Source: an uncultured Eubacteriales bacterium (GTDB lineage: Bacteria; Bacillota; Clostridia; Oscillospirales; Acutalibacteraceae). Taken from it: 64,000 bases of DNA. This document shows positions 7,974-17,169 of this stretch, piece after piece; positions within the stretch are counted from its first letter, which is position 1; each line of letters opens with the position of its first letter. The position numbers and the translations under genes are program-made. The notes below the pieces were generated by a model. That model saw nothing but the letters and a program-made list of their open reading frames with translations. It did no database searches and was not told the DNA's origin. The stretch is taken from NCBI GenBank assembly GCA_934456435.1, contig CAKSHH010000008.1, positions 27,682-91,681 on the forward strand, read 5' to 3'.

Positions 7974-9497
7974 TTATTTGCTTTTAACGGAGGTGCGCCA
8001 TTCGGTGAAGCCGATGATACGAAACTCCGTGTCGGTGTCAATGCCGTGGAATTTCTTGTATCTTTCCGCCCACACGGTGGAAGGGTCGGGGGTGGAGTTC
8101 CAAAGGTATCCTCTGTAAGGAAGCTCGGGAACGTCAACAACGGTCTTGCCGTCTGAAATCTGTCGTGCGACGTAAGCGTTGCGCTCAACGTCCGACTTGT
8201 AAATGTAGCCGAAAACGCTGACGTAGTAAAGTGCGAAGCTTATGCAGATTACGGCAAACACGCCCGATACGGCAACGACAGAAATCTTTTTGCCGTCCAT
8301 AATGTAGTTGAATGCCTCGCAAAGGAAGAACGCGAAGAACATATAACTGCAATAGAAGCATCTGCTTCCGATCGGTGTAACAACGAAAAGCGGAGCCGTC
8401 AGTACGGCAATGCTGACAAGGTAAAAGCAGAGCCTGATTTTTACGGCGACGCGGTCAACGCACAAAATGCTGAGCATAAGAAGTGAAATGCCGAACAGGA
8501 TCACAAATATGCTGTTGAAATACTTTGTGTAGTTGAGGGCGAAGTTCCAGCCCTGATAGAGCGCGCACGCCACGGAGTAGGCGGCATAGGACACCGCGAT
8601 GAAAAGGTTGAGCCATACAAAAGCTTTCTTGACGGGGGACGCTTTTTTATTTTTTTGAATGAAGCCGATAACGACGGCAATGCAAACAAGCGCAATGAGT
8701 ATGTTGAGAACAACGTTGTTCAGCGCAAGCTCCTTGCTGATTACCGTGTAAAGGTTCTCCTTGATTCGGCCGATCATACCGCTTGATGTTGTTTCCATCG
8801 TTCTGTACTGGTCGGTGGATGCGGCAATGTTGCGGTAGGCTCCGTTTGAGAACATTATCACACAGCCGACAACCGAGCCGATAAAATGGCTGATAACGGG
8901 AGCAAAGCTTTTCCTGTATCCGATGAGAGCGCCGATAATCAGAAGAATGTCCATGATTATCTGATAAATTGTGATGTTCTCAATGAACAGAGCGGCGCAA
9001 ACGCCGATTAAAAATGTTGCGATAAACGTTCCCTTTGCAAATTCGGGCTTTCCGTCGAAAATACCCCTTATAATGAAAACGTAAAGAATTACCAGCAGGG
9101 TAGGTACAACGTAATTCGTGAATCCCGATGTCCAGACAACAGCCTGCCTGAAAACATAGCGCGGAACGGCAAAGAAGCATATAAGCGCGAGCATATAGAC
9201 TGAAAAATTCTTTTTCTCCACCGTCCTGTAAATCAGGAATGCGGTTGAAAAAATGACTGTGCTCATAACCGCCGCTTTCAGAATGTTTGATCTCGTCAGC
9301 AGGATAACAAGCAGGTTGCCGAGATAGCGGCCGTTGTAGTCCTTGAACCAAACCGCGAGTCGTTCAAGACCGATGCTGCTGCCCCATGCCCAGTCGTCGC
9401 CGGTGTACGGGAACATAAAAGCCAACCCAAAAAGAAATAAAACCGATGCGGCAAATACAATAAACTTTTTAATGCCTGCATTTTTGGAGTTTTCCAT
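7974..9497 (-). CDS. Polytopic membrane protein, DUF6056-like (GT-C-type candidate)
   Basis: 507 residues with about 11-12 hydrophobic segments. A first membrane helix is followed by the acidic motif TGDDWAWG (about residues 32-39), a layout seen in GT-C lipid-linked glycosyltransferases and in the DUF6056 family, to which I assign it by overall pattern. The C-terminal tail is a soluble domain with NSTPDPSTVWAERYKKFHGID. ATG 9497 is preceded by GAGGGTGAAAAT. It is monocistronic and convergent to mazF. A role in transferring sugar to a surface glycan is inference from topology only. Confidence 0.65.
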   Translation of the reverse strand: MENSKNAGIKKFIVFAASVLFLFGLAFMFPYTGDDWAWGSSIGLERLAVWFKDYNGRYLGNLLVILLTRSNILKAAVMSTVIFSTAFLIYRTVEKKNFSVYMLALICFFAVPRYVFRQAVVWTSGFTNYVVPTLLVILYVFIIRGIFDGKPEFAKGTFIATFLIGVCAALFIENITIYQIIMDILLIIGALIGYRKSFAPVISHFIGSVVGCVIMFSNGAYRNIAASTDQYRTMETTSSGMIGRIKENLYTVISKELALNNVVLNILIALVCIAVVIGFIQKNKKASPVKKAFVWLNLFIAVSYAAYSVACALYQGWNFALNYTKYFNSIFVILFGISLLMLSILCVDRVAVKIRLCFYLVSIAVLTAPLFVVTPIGSRCFYCSYMFFAFFLCEAFNYIMDGKKISVVAVSGVFAVICISFALYYVSVFGYIYKSDVERNAYVARQISDGKTVVDVPELPYRGYLWNSTPDPSTVWAERYKKFHGIDTDTEFRIIGFTEWRTSVKSK

Positions 9498-9580
9498 ATT
9501 TTCACCCTCTCATAAATTGTAATTATCTTATCACATTTGCTTTTTCATGTCAATAAATGTAATGTGTATACGGAATAATG

Positions 9581-9609
9581 TTGCAATTAACGCGGCAATG
9601 TGATATAAT
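9581..9609 (+). promoter_or_regulatory. Promoter of the acyl-CoA ligase gene
   Basis: TTGCAA (9581-9586), 17-base spacer, TATAAT (9604-9609), about 32 bases before the TTG start codon. Confidence 0.75.
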
Positions 9610-9640
9610 TCTAAAGATGTTTTTAAAAGGAGGTTTTCTC

Positions 9641-11266
9641 TTGGCTAAGAAGAAACTGAAATATGCCGAATTTCCGGATATGAACACCGTTAAGGATATT
9701 GTTGTTTTCGGCGGCAAAAAGGGCGGCGACAAGCCCCAGTACACATTCTATAACTCTGAGGGCGAAATTGAAACCAAAACCTTTGCACAGGTTAATTATG
9801 ATTTGACCGGCTTGGGTCAGTATCTCTATAAGCTCGGACTCCGCGGCAAAAAGGTTGCCATACTCAGCGAAAACAGCTACTATTGGATAGCTTGCTACTA
9901 TTCTATCATCACGGGTAAAATTACGGCGATTCCGATGGATCCGAAGCTCCCCGATGATGACATTGTTGACATCATGATCAGAAGCGGCTGCAACGCCGTG
10001 TATTACAGCGAAGATTTCAAAAACACCGTTGAGCTTATGAAAAAGACAGACGGCGTTGTAATTGAGCATTACATAAAGATTGAAGACTTTTATTCAATGG
10101 TCGAAGAGGGCCACAATGAGGTCAAGAACGGCGTTGAGAGCTATCTCAATGACGAGGTTCTTCCCGACGATCTGGCTTTCCTCGTTTACACATCGGGCAC
10201 AACGGGCAAGAGCAAGGGCGTTATGCTTACTCAGGAAAACGTTGCTTCAGACTGCATCGCATCCTGCCGTGTTATGACAGGCGGACCTGCGATCGGTTTC
10301 CTTCCGCTTCACCACACATTCTCGTGGGTCGGCTGTCTTTTCTCAGGCAACCTCTTGACGGAGTGGGGATTTATCTGCCGCAGTCTCAAGGATATTCAAA
10401 AGGATCTGAACACATATCATCCGCAGAATTTCTCCGCTGTTCCGCTTGCCATTGAGACAATCTACAAGAAAATTTGGTTCACGGCAAAGAAGAGCGGCAG
10501 AGAGGATATCCTCAAAAAGGGCCTTAAAATCAGCAATTTCCTCATGAAGCTCGGAATAGACAGAAGAAGAAAGATTTTCTCCGAAATTATCAACAACCTC
10601 GGCGGCAACCTTGAAATGATAGTTTGCGGCGGTGCTTATCTTGACGAGAAGTACGAAAAGGGAATGTATGATTTCGGTATTCAGATAATCAACGGCTACG
10701 GAATAACCGAATGCTCTCCGGCTGTAACCTGCAACCGACTTGACGCATACAAGCCCGGCAGCGTCGGAATACCTCTTCCGTGCAACGAGATCAAGATCAA
10801 GGATCCCGATGCCGACGGAGTGGGCGAGATCTGTGTCCGCGGCAAGAACGTTATGAAGGGCTACTACAACGAGCCCGAAGCAACGGCGGCTGTCTTTGAC
10901 GGCGACTGGTTCCTGACGGGTGACTACGGCTATATTGATGAGGACGGCTTCCTCTTCTTCCGCGGAAGAAAGAAGAACCTTATCATCCTCAGCAACGGCA
11001 AGAACGTTTCTCCCGAAGAGATAGAGGACAAGCTTTCAACCATTGAGTATGTCAAGGAGGTCATCGTATACGAGGAGGGCGGATATATCACCGCCGAGTT
11101 CTTCCTCGACACCGTTACAACTCCCGACGCCAAGGAGCGCATAAAGAACGATGTCAATGAGATAAACAGAAAGATGCCGACGTACAAGCAGGTCGCAAGG
11201 GTCAAGACGAGAGACACGGAATTTCCGAAGACGACAACGCTTAAAATACTCAGAAACTACAAATAA
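9641..11266 (+). CDS. AMP-binding long-chain acyl-CoA ligase-like enzyme
   Basis: 541-residue class I adenylate-forming enzyme, most like long-chain fatty acid-CoA ligases. Visible motifs are YTSGTTGKSKG (ATP loop), GYGITECSPA (adenine-binding region), FLTGDYGYIDEDGFLFFRGR (core hinge) and ILSNGKNVSPEEIE; the C-terminal KTTTLKI carries a candidate catalytic Lys. It probably activates a fatty or aromatic acid in the cytoplasm. I chose the TTG at 9641 because AAAAGGAGG ends 7 bases upstream; an upstream in-frame start at 9578 lies inside the promoter. It is a single-gene unit closed by the hairpin at 11304-11357. Confidence 0.85.
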   Translation: MAKKKLKYAEFPDMNTVKDIVVFGGKKGGDKPQYTFYNSEGEIETKTFAQVNYDLTGLGQYLYKLGLRGKKVAILSENSYYWIACYYSIITGKITAIPMDPKLPDDDIVDIMIRSGCNAVYYSEDFKNTVELMKKTDGVVIEHYIKIEDFYSMVEEGHNEVKNGVESYLNDEVLPDDLAFLVYTSGTTGKSKGVMLTQENVASDCIASCRVMTGGPAIGFLPLHHTFSWVGCLFSGNLLTEWGFICRSLKDIQKDLNTYHPQNFSAVPLAIETIYKKIWFTAKKSGREDILKKGLKISNFLMKLGIDRRRKIFSEIINNLGGNLEMIVCGGAYLDEKYEKGMYDFGIQIINGYGITECSPAVTCNRLDAYKPGSVGIPLPCNEIKIKDPDADGVGEICVRGKNVMKGYYNEPEATAAVFDGDWFLTGDYGYIDEDGFLFFRGRKKNLIILSNGKNVSPEEIEDKLSTIEYVKEVIVYEEGGYITAEFFLDTVTTPDAKERIKNDVNEINRKMPTYKQVARVKTRDTEFPKTTTLKILRNYK

Positions 11267-11303
11267 AAGAGACTGCCGTTTTCGGCGCAAACCGAATAAC
11301 AAT

Positions 11304-11357
11304 AAAGCTATAATTCCTTTCAGCAGATTTAAGATACTGATTGTGAATTATAGCTTT
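11304..11357. terminator. Bidirectional terminator, shared-sequence type
   Basis: AAAGCTATAATTC (11304-11316) pairs with GAATTATAGCTTT (11345-11357), a 13-bp stem between the convergent acyl-CoA ligase and aquaporin genes, flanked by T/A-rich tails. The 3' half CTGATTGTGAATTATAGC recurs at 61671-61688. Confidence 0.78.
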
Positions 11358-11422
11358 TCTTTATATTAAGTTTTCTTATACAGCTTCGGGATAAAACCGC
11401 TTTCTGTATCCGATTACGCCAA

Positions 11423-12121
11423 TCACTCTGCTTTCGGCTTGAAAAGGAATTTGAAAACAATTCCTGCGAGCGCCGCGCCTGCAAGAGGAGCAACGATGAA
11501 TACCCAGACCTGTGAAAGCGCTGTGCCGCCCTCCAAAACCGCAGGGGCAAGGCTTCTTGCGGGATTCACAGAGGTTCCCGTGAGAGGAATGCCGATTATG
11601 TGCACAAAGGTGAGGGCTGCGCCGATAACGATGCCGGCAACGGAAGAGTATTTTTCGCTTGATGTAACGCCGAGAATTGTCATCACAAAGACAAAGGTAA
11701 GGACTATCTCAACAACGATTGCACCGGTCATATTGAGCGATGCATAGCTCAGATCGCCGTATCCATTTGAGCCGAAGCCGTTGAGCGCCGAGTTTTTGGT
11801 TATAACGCTGAGCAGACCGCTTCCGGCAAACGCGCCCGCAACCTGTGCGATAACGTAACCAATAAGGTCGATAATGTCGAGCTTGCCGTTTATGAACATA
11901 GCGAGTGAAACGGCGGGGTTGACATGACAGCCGGAGATGTGACCGATAGCGTATGCTCCGGCGACGATCGAAAGACCGAAAGCGAGCGCAATGGCTGCAA
12001 CACCGAGCGTGCCTGTTTGTGTTGCGCCGGAAAGTCCGCCGCAGACAACGGCTGTACCGCAGCCGAAAAGAACAAGAACTGCCGTGCCGAAAAATTCGGC
12101 AATGTACTTTTTAATTCTCAT
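11423..12121 (-). CDS. aqpZ: Aquaporin, AqpZ-like water channel
   Basis: 232-residue MIP-family channel with six membrane helices and the two half-helix signatures HVNPAVS (NPA 68-70) and SVNPARS (NPA 186-188). The selectivity-filter positions His174, Thr183 and Arg189 have the same identity and numbering as in E. coli AqpZ, and an aromatic Phe48 lies where the fourth filter residue is expected. That favours water over glycerol transport. ATG 12121 is preceded by AAGGAGG at 7 bases. The gene stands alone and shares a terminator with the convergent ligase gene. Confidence 0.92.
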   Translation of the reverse strand: MRIKKYIAEFFGTAVLVLFGCGTAVVCGGLSGATQTGTLGVAAIALAFGLSIVAGAYAIGHISGCHVNPAVSLAMFINGKLDIIDLIGYVIAQVAGAFAGSGLLSVITKNSALNGFGSNGYGDLSYASLNMTGAIVVEIVLTFVFVMTILGVTSSEKYSSVAGIVIGAALTFVHIIGIPLTGTSVNPARSLAPAVLEGGTALSQVWVFIVAPLAGAALAGIVFKFLFKPKAE

Positions 12122-12221
12122 AAAAAATCCTCCTTGATTTTTATTTGATTATAGCATTACGGTTTGCCGATGTCAATTTTTATGTAACTATTCAATCTGT
12201 ACAAATTAACAAAAAATTAAC

Positions 12222-12250
12222 TTGTTAATGTATGTATGATATGGTATAAT
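12222..12250 (+). promoter_or_regulatory. Promoter of the ceramidase-like gene
   Basis: TTGTTA (12222-12227), 17-base spacer, TATAAT (12245-12250), 39 bases before the ATG. Confidence 0.72.
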
Positions 12251-12289
12251 GTATCTGAAATAAAAGATTATTTCAAGGAGGTTAATTTT

Positions 12290-13720
12290 ATGGATATAGC
12301 AGATCTTGCGGCAAGTGCCGTGAAGAAGATCACAACGGGCAAAGGAAAGCGCCTTGCGAAAAAGGGCTATCCCGCAGAGCTGGAAAAGGTCAGCCCTGTT
12401 ACAATTTCCAACAAGGAAGACGGCAAGTTTGACGTCGGCTTTGCGATGAAAGAAACCATGCCCGACGATTTTGATTCCAAAACCTATTATATTGCCGGAC
12501 ACAAAATGGCTCAGAAAATGACAGGCTTCCACGACCCGATAACGGTCAGCGCAATGTGGATCGGCTGCGGTGCAGAGGGCGGCGTGATGATGGTAACTGC
12601 CGACTTTATCGGTCTTACCAATTCGGAGGTCGGTCTTATCCGCGCAAGCCTTGCCGATTTTATGAAGAAGTCAAACTGCAAGGCTGTCAATGTTTGCTGT
12701 ACGCATACTCACGGCGGCTTTGATACCGTAGGCTATTGGGGCAAGCTTCCCAAGTCCGGCAAGGTTGATACATATATGCAGAAGATATTTAAGAACGTTA
12801 AAGAGGTCTGCATCGAGGCTTATGACAACCGCAAAAAGGGCGATCTTTATGTCGGATCTACTCATGTGCCCGATGCTCAGTATGATAAGCGTCCTCCGGT
12901 AGTTCTCCATGATACGCTTACACGAATCCGCTTCGTTCCCGATGACGGAAGCAAGGAAACATGGCTTCTCAACTATGCGGCTCACCCGAACACACTCGGC
13001 GGCTCAAACACTCTTTGCAGCGCCGACTATCCGTACTTCCTCAGACAGACCATATACAAGGAGAAGGACGTCAATGTCCTCTACGGCATCGGTGCGATCG
13101 GTGCGGTTGATCCCGGATTCCCGGACATTGAGGACAGATGGGTACGCACGGAGAAGCAGGGCGTAACGCTCGGCAAGGCGGCACTTTCCATTGATAACGA
13201 CGAGAAGATGACTCCCGAAATCACGGTCGTTCAGCAGCCGTTCTATTACTATGCGGACAATGCGGTTCTTGCGTTCCTTGCATTGCTCAAGGTTATGAGC
13301 TCTAAGCTTGTTGCCGCCAAGAAGGGCGACCTCGGACTTGCACTTGTTTCCGAGATGACATATATGAAGATCGGCTCACAGCAGATGCTTCTCATGCCCG
13401 GCGAGGTATTCCCTGAGGTTGCTTACGGCGGATATGATTCTGCGGAGGATTCGGCAACCGGCAGAGGTCCCGAAATCGACCCGACGCCGCTGACAGAAAT
13501 TGCAGGCGACGACAGCCTCCTCATTTTCGGCGTTACAAACGATATGACCGGTTATGTTGTTGCACCGAACGACTTTATTCTCCACAAGACTCAGCCGTAT
13601 CTTTCAAGCGGCAGAGACCGTTTCGACAGAAATCACTATCATGAGACTAACTCAATGGGATATTCTGCGGCGGAGACGCTTACCGATGTGTTTGCCGATA
13701 TTATGAAGAGAGTTAAATAA
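12290..13720 (+). CDS. Neutral/alkaline ceramidase-like hydrolase without signal peptide
   Basis: 476 residues resembling the N-terminal catalytic domain of the neutral/alkaline ceramidase family, zinc amidohydrolases that split N-acyl sphingoid or related amides. CTHTHGGFDT (about 132-141) corresponds to the family's THTHSGP metal motif, and NYAAHPNTLGG and the later MPGEVFPE fit the same fold. There is no signal peptide or C-terminal immunoglobulin-like domain, unlike secreted ceramidases, so a cytoplasmic role on another amide is possible. ATG 12290 lies 8 bases after AAGGAGG. It is monocistronic, with hairpins at 13746 and 13801 downstream. Substrate is unknown. Confidence 0.75.
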   Translation: MDIADLAASAVKKITTGKGKRLAKKGYPAELEKVSPVTISNKEDGKFDVGFAMKETMPDDFDSKTYYIAGHKMAQKMTGFHDPITVSAMWIGCGAEGGVMMVTADFIGLTNSEVGLIRASLADFMKKSNCKAVNVCCTHTHGGFDTVGYWGKLPKSGKVDTYMQKIFKNVKEVCIEAYDNRKKGDLYVGSTHVPDAQYDKRPPVVLHDTLTRIRFVPDDGSKETWLLNYAAHPNTLGGSNTLCSADYPYFLRQTIYKEKDVNVLYGIGAIGAVDPGFPDIEDRWVRTEKQGVTLGKAALSIDNDEKMTPEITVVQQPFYYYADNAVLAFLALLKVMSSKLVAAKKGDLGLALVSEMTYMKIGSQQMLLMPGEVFPEVAYGGYDSAEDSATGRGPEIDPTPLTEIAGDDSLLIFGVTNDMTGYVVAPNDFILHKTQPYLSSGRDRFDRNHYHETNSMGYSAAETLTDVFADIMKRVK

Positions 13721-13745
13721 AATTATGTTGCTACCGATTAATTGT

Positions 13746-13774
13746 GACGCAAGAGGCCGTCGGCATCTTGCGTC
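13746..13774 (+). terminator. Hairpin terminator after the ceramidase-like gene
   Basis: GACGCAAGA (13746-13754) pairs with TCTTGCGTC (13766-13774), with a smaller GCC/GGC pairing in the loop, followed by TTTGGTT. It starts 26 bases after the stop codon. Confidence 0.7.
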
Positions 13775-13800
13775 TTTGGTTGATCGCTGAATACTCGGAG

Positions 13801-13825
13801 GGCGGAAGTTCATTTCTGCCTTTTT
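13801..13825 (+). terminator. Second hairpin with T-tract
   Basis: GGCGGAA (13801-13807) pairs with TTCTGCC (13814-13820), one G-U pair, then TTTTT. It lies 31 bases before the first PHP gene, so it could act as a back-up terminator or an attenuator of that gene. Confidence 0.55.
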
Positions 13826-13855
13826 GGTGTTTGTTATTTTTAAGAGGTGATTGTT

Positions 13856-14629
13856 TTGTTCTTGCACGAACCTACATTTGATTTGGATGAACTGACAAGG
13901 TGCAATCTTCACTGTCATACTTATTTTTCGAACTGTGCGAAAAGAGAAATGACGGTTGAAAATATTATCAAAGAGGCGGAGAGATGCGGACTTGAGATGA
14001 TTTCGCTCAATGATCATATCCTCTATCCCGACGAGTTGGAGCAGCATTTTAAAAACAACGCAAAGCTTAGAAAAGAAGTTGAGGCGACGGGAACAAAGGT
14101 CAAGGTTCTGATTGGCGGTGAGTTTTCGGCTTACGATATCGGCCGATATACTTTGCGCTACGCCGATAAGAAATACAAGCCGGATTACAGACTTTACGCC
14201 GAAAATCACTATCATGTCGGTTGTTGGGTAAGGCCTGAAAAAAGGTCGCCGGAGGGATTCAAAAATCATACGACGGCTGTTTTGAAATGTGTATTTAGCG
14301 AAAAGGCCGCCGACTGTATTGCTCATCCGATTTACGGAGGATATTCGGCGGAATTTCTTGATGATAAATACGGTCACGATGTGGCAACGATCGGCAAGGC
14401 CTGGAGTGATAACGAGCTGGGCGATATCATGCAGATGGGCTACGAAAGCGGCTGTGCCTGGGAGCTGAACAGAGGAGCGATATTCGGAGATCCCGAATTT
14501 TTTCACCGAATGTTCAATATCGGCAAGGAAATCGGAGTCGTATTCAACTTCGGTACCGACGCCCATCAAATCGCTGATATAGATCCGCGAAAAGAATTAG
14601 ATGAAGTTAAAAGGATACTTCTCAAATGA
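13856..14629 (+). CDS. PHP-domain phosphoesterase-like protein (first of a pair)
   Basis: 257-residue protein of the polymerase-and-histidinol-phosphatase (PHP) superfamily, metal-dependent phosphoesterases. The first metal motif CNLHCHTYFSNCA is near the N-terminus, with SLNDHILYPD next, an AHPIYGG motif in the middle and FNFGTDAHQI near the end, so all usual metal-ligand stretches are present. I prefer the TTG at 13856, spaced from AAGAGGTG (13843-13849); the GTG at 13847 lies within that sequence. The last codon overlaps the next PHP gene as ATGA, so the two are translationally coupled. Substrate is unknown. Confidence 0.8.
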   Translation: MFLHEPTFDLDELTRCNLHCHTYFSNCAKREMTVENIIKEAERCGLEMISLNDHILYPDELEQHFKNNAKLRKEVEATGTKVKVLIGGEFSAYDIGRYTLRYADKKYKPDYRLYAENHYHVGCWVRPEKRSPEGFKNHTTAVLKCVFSEKAADCIAHPIYGGYSAEFLDDKYGHDVATIGKAWSDNELGDIMQMGYESGCAWELNRGAIFGDPEFFHRMFNIGKEIGVVFNFGTDAHQIADIDPRKELDEVKRILLK

Positions 14630-15297
14630 AATACAAATATGAGTTGCATTGTCACACTGCCGAGACAAGTGAATGTGCGGCGGCTTTGGCAAGGGATACG
14701 GTAGAGTTTTACAAGTCAATAGGCTACAGCGGCTTGGTCATAACGGACCATTACTCCTTTTTGACTTTCGGAACAGACAGCTTTTTTAAAAGACAGGTTG
14801 ATGTTGACAAATACCTCCGTGGCTATCACAATGCGCTTGAGGCGGCTGGTAACGATTTTACTGTACTGCTTGGCATGGAGATAAGATATTTTGCAACAAC
14901 AAATGACTACCTTGTGTACGGAATTGACGAAGATTTCATTAGGAAAAACGGAAATATGCTTTTTAAAGGGCCGCGCAGATTTTATGAGCTCGTAAAAGAG
15001 AGCGGAGCAATAATCGTTCAGGCGCACCCGTTCCGCCCGTATATTCACAGGGCAAATCCGAAGTATATTGACGGCTGTGAAATATTCAACGGCAAGGACA
15101 GGGACAAGGATTTTAACCAAAAGGCTCAGGAATGGGCAAAGAAAGAGAACTTCGGCATTGTAACCGGCGGCGCGGATTTTCACCGCGAGAGCCAGAAGGG
15201 CAACACGTCGGGAATCATTACAGAGGAAAAAATAAACAGCAACGCCGATTTGGTGCGTATTTTGAAAAGCGGAAATTACGAAATAAATATGTTTTGA
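14626..15297 (+). CDS. PHP-domain phosphoesterase-like protein (second of a pair)
   Basis: 223-residue PHP-superfamily protein. Metal motifs: ELHCHTAETSECA at the start, VITDHYSF, VQAHPFRP in the middle and TGGADFHRE near the C-terminus. It overlaps the stop of the upstream PHP gene by 4 bases and is distinct in sequence from it, so this is an old or independent pairing rather than a recent duplication. The two probably act on the same or successive phosphorylated substrates (inference). It is likely cytoplasmic, with no signal peptide. Confidence 0.82.
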   Translation: MKYKYELHCHTAETSECAAALARDTVEFYKSIGYSGLVITDHYSFLTFGTDSFFKRQVDVDKYLRGYHNALEAAGNDFTVLLGMEIRYFATTNDYLVYGIDEDFIRKNGNMLFKGPRRFYELVKESGAIIVQAHPFRPYIHRANPKYIDGCEIFNGKDRDKDFNQKAQEWAKKENFGIVTGGADFHRESQKGNTSGIITEEKINSNADLVRILKSGNYEINMF

Positions 15298-15408
15298 CGC
15301 AGTATTGCTTAATTGTAAATTTTTTACAAAAGCGTCAGAATGTATTTATTTTTTCGCCCGTATGTGTTATTATCATAAAAAAGAAATCAGGAACGGGGAA
15401 GATCTGAG

Positions 15409-17169
15409 TTGAATTATCTGAAAAGGGTCGTTACAGTTGTGCTGGCGTCTGCTGTCATTATGACCTCGCTTCCGTTCGCGGCGGCAGAAGAAAAAAAGAC
15501 AACGGGCATATTTCAATGCGACTGGTTTGACGAAAGTCTTTATTATCCTTTTGAATACAGCGATTCGCTTTTTACGGGCGATTCGTGTGAATATAATCAC
15601 GACCTTGCGGTTTTCCTGCTCGGCATTTCAATGGCGTCGTTCAATTCCTTTGACGCTTCGGACAGGGACGGCAACATAACGAGAATGTTTGAGGAGTGCG
15701 GCTTTGAAACCGAAACCTACGGCTACGAGACCGAGGGCTACGATACTGCCGGAGTTGTGATGGGCAGTAAAAAGGTAAGAAATGCCGACGGCGAGTATAC
15801 CGCGGTGATTGCCGCCGTGAGAAGCGGAAACTACGGTATGGAATGGGGCGGAAATCTCCGCGTCGGCACGGGAGAAAATCACCTCGGCTTTGATATCGGC
15901 AAGGAAATTATACTGAACTATATTAACAGTTATTTTTCTAATCACCCGATACAGGGAAAAATCAAACTGTTTATTCCCGGATACAGCAGGGGCGGCTCAA
16001 TAGCCAACCTTGTCGGAGCAGAGCTTGACGACGGAAGCTATAAGCAAAGCATCAAGGGTGAAGACTACATCGGGAAAGCCCGAATCGGCAGGGACAACAC
16101 ATTTGTATATACTTATGAGGCGCCTCAATGCACAAGAAAATCGGGAGCAGACGATGCGGTTTACAGCAACATTTTTAATATAATGAATCCGAACGACTAT
16201 GTCCCGAAGTTTGTTATGGACGACTGGGGCTTCACCCATTACGGCGTGGAGTACTATCTTCCGTCGGCAGAGAACTGCGCGAACTATTCCGATTACTATG
16301 AAAATGTCTGCAAGGAGTTTGATACGTTGATGGCGGAAACCGACAAGGATTCCGATTCCAATTTTTACAGCGAAGAGGATTCGCGCTCTGTCGGAGCTAT
16401 GCTCGATTCGATTATGTCAAAGCTTGCAAAAGACGTGTTTAAAAGTCAGGAATACTATTCTCAAAAGTATGAGGACGGTATGATTTTTGTCGCAGGACAG
16501 TATATAGGAAAAAAGCTGAATGCCGGCGATGCGCTGAAGGCTCTCGGAGTTATGCTTACGGCGGTCGCGCTGGGCGTTATACCTGCCAATATGGAAACGA
16601 TAAAAAGCGACGGCTTCCGCTCTTACGTTGCGGGACAGATAGCCGAAAGCGACGCAGGACAGAACCTCAACAAGGATCAGATACAGGGAATCATTGACGT
16701 TATAACGGTGATGATAGAGTTTGCCAAGGACAACAGATCCGACGTCAAAGCCCTCCTCGGACAGCTCAACACGGTTCTGAATGTTCATCAGCCTTATGTT
16801 ACGCTTGCCTGGATGCGTTCGATATCGGGCGATGACATAAAGAAAATAAACACCGCGGAAAAGAAGCTTCTCACGGTGTCGTTTAATAAAATTGATATCA
16901 GGTACAAGGCAAATGCGAGAATAATTGCCGATTTCGACGAATCGCTCGGCAAGGTCGTGTGGAGCTCAAGCTCACAGAATGTCGTATCGGTTGATTCCGA
17001 CGGTTTTATCACCGCAAAAGGCGAGGGCACGGCTGTCGTCACGGCACGGCTCGTTGACAGCGGTGGAAATGTTCTTGATTACGAGAACATCAGCGTTACC
17101 GTGCACACAAATGTGATCGAAGCGCTTGTATGTACGCTCAAAAATCTTTTCGGAAAGGTGTCGGTTTAA
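15409..17169 (+). CDS. Secreted lipase-like protein with a bacterial Ig-like domain
   Basis: 586 residues. A signal peptide (KR, hydrophobic core, cleavage near AAA-EE at 26-28) targets it for export. An alpha/beta-hydrolase nucleophile elbow GYSRGGS is at 191-197 (Ser193), preceded by a beta strand KLFIP, as in class 3 lipases. The C-terminal 90 residues (VVSVDSDGFITAKGEGTAVVTARL) form a Big_2-type Ig-like domain that may bind the cell surface. Substrate may be a lipid or other ester. The start is TTG behind GGGGAAG. A 56-residue membrane protein gene begins directly after its stop. Confidence 0.75.
   Translation: MNYLKRVVTVVLASAVIMTSLPFAAAEEKKTTGIFQCDWFDESLYYPFEYSDSLFTGDSCEYNHDLAVFLLGISMASFNSFDASDRDGNITRMFEECGFETETYGYETEGYDTAGVVMGSKKVRNADGEYTAVIAAVRSGNYGMEWGGNLRVGTGENHLGFDIGKEIILNYINSYFSNHPIQGKIKLFIPGYSRGGSIANLVGAELDDGSYKQSIKGEDYIGKARIGRDNTFVYTYEAPQCTRKSGADDAVYSNIFNIMNPNDYVPKFVMDDWGFTHYGVEYYLPSAENCANYSDYYENVCKEFDTLMAETDKDSDSNFYSEEDSRSVGAMLDSIMSKLAKDVFKSQEYYSQKYEDGMIFVAGQYIGKKLNAGDALKALGVMLTAVALGVIPANMETIKSDGFRSYVAGQIAESDAGQNLNKDQIQGIIDVITVMIEFAKDNRSDVKALLGQLNTVLNVHQPYVTLAWMRSISGDDIKKINTAEKKLLTVSFNKIDIRYKANARIIADFDESLGKVVWSSSSQNVVSVDSDGFITAKGEGTAVVTARLVDSGGNVLDYENISVTVHTNVIEALVCTLKNLFGKVSV

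Noticed and set aside
13652..14569. 305-codon minus-strand frame opposite the first PHP gene
   Set aside because: The plus-strand frame has full PHP motifs and a ribosome site; the antisense frame has none.
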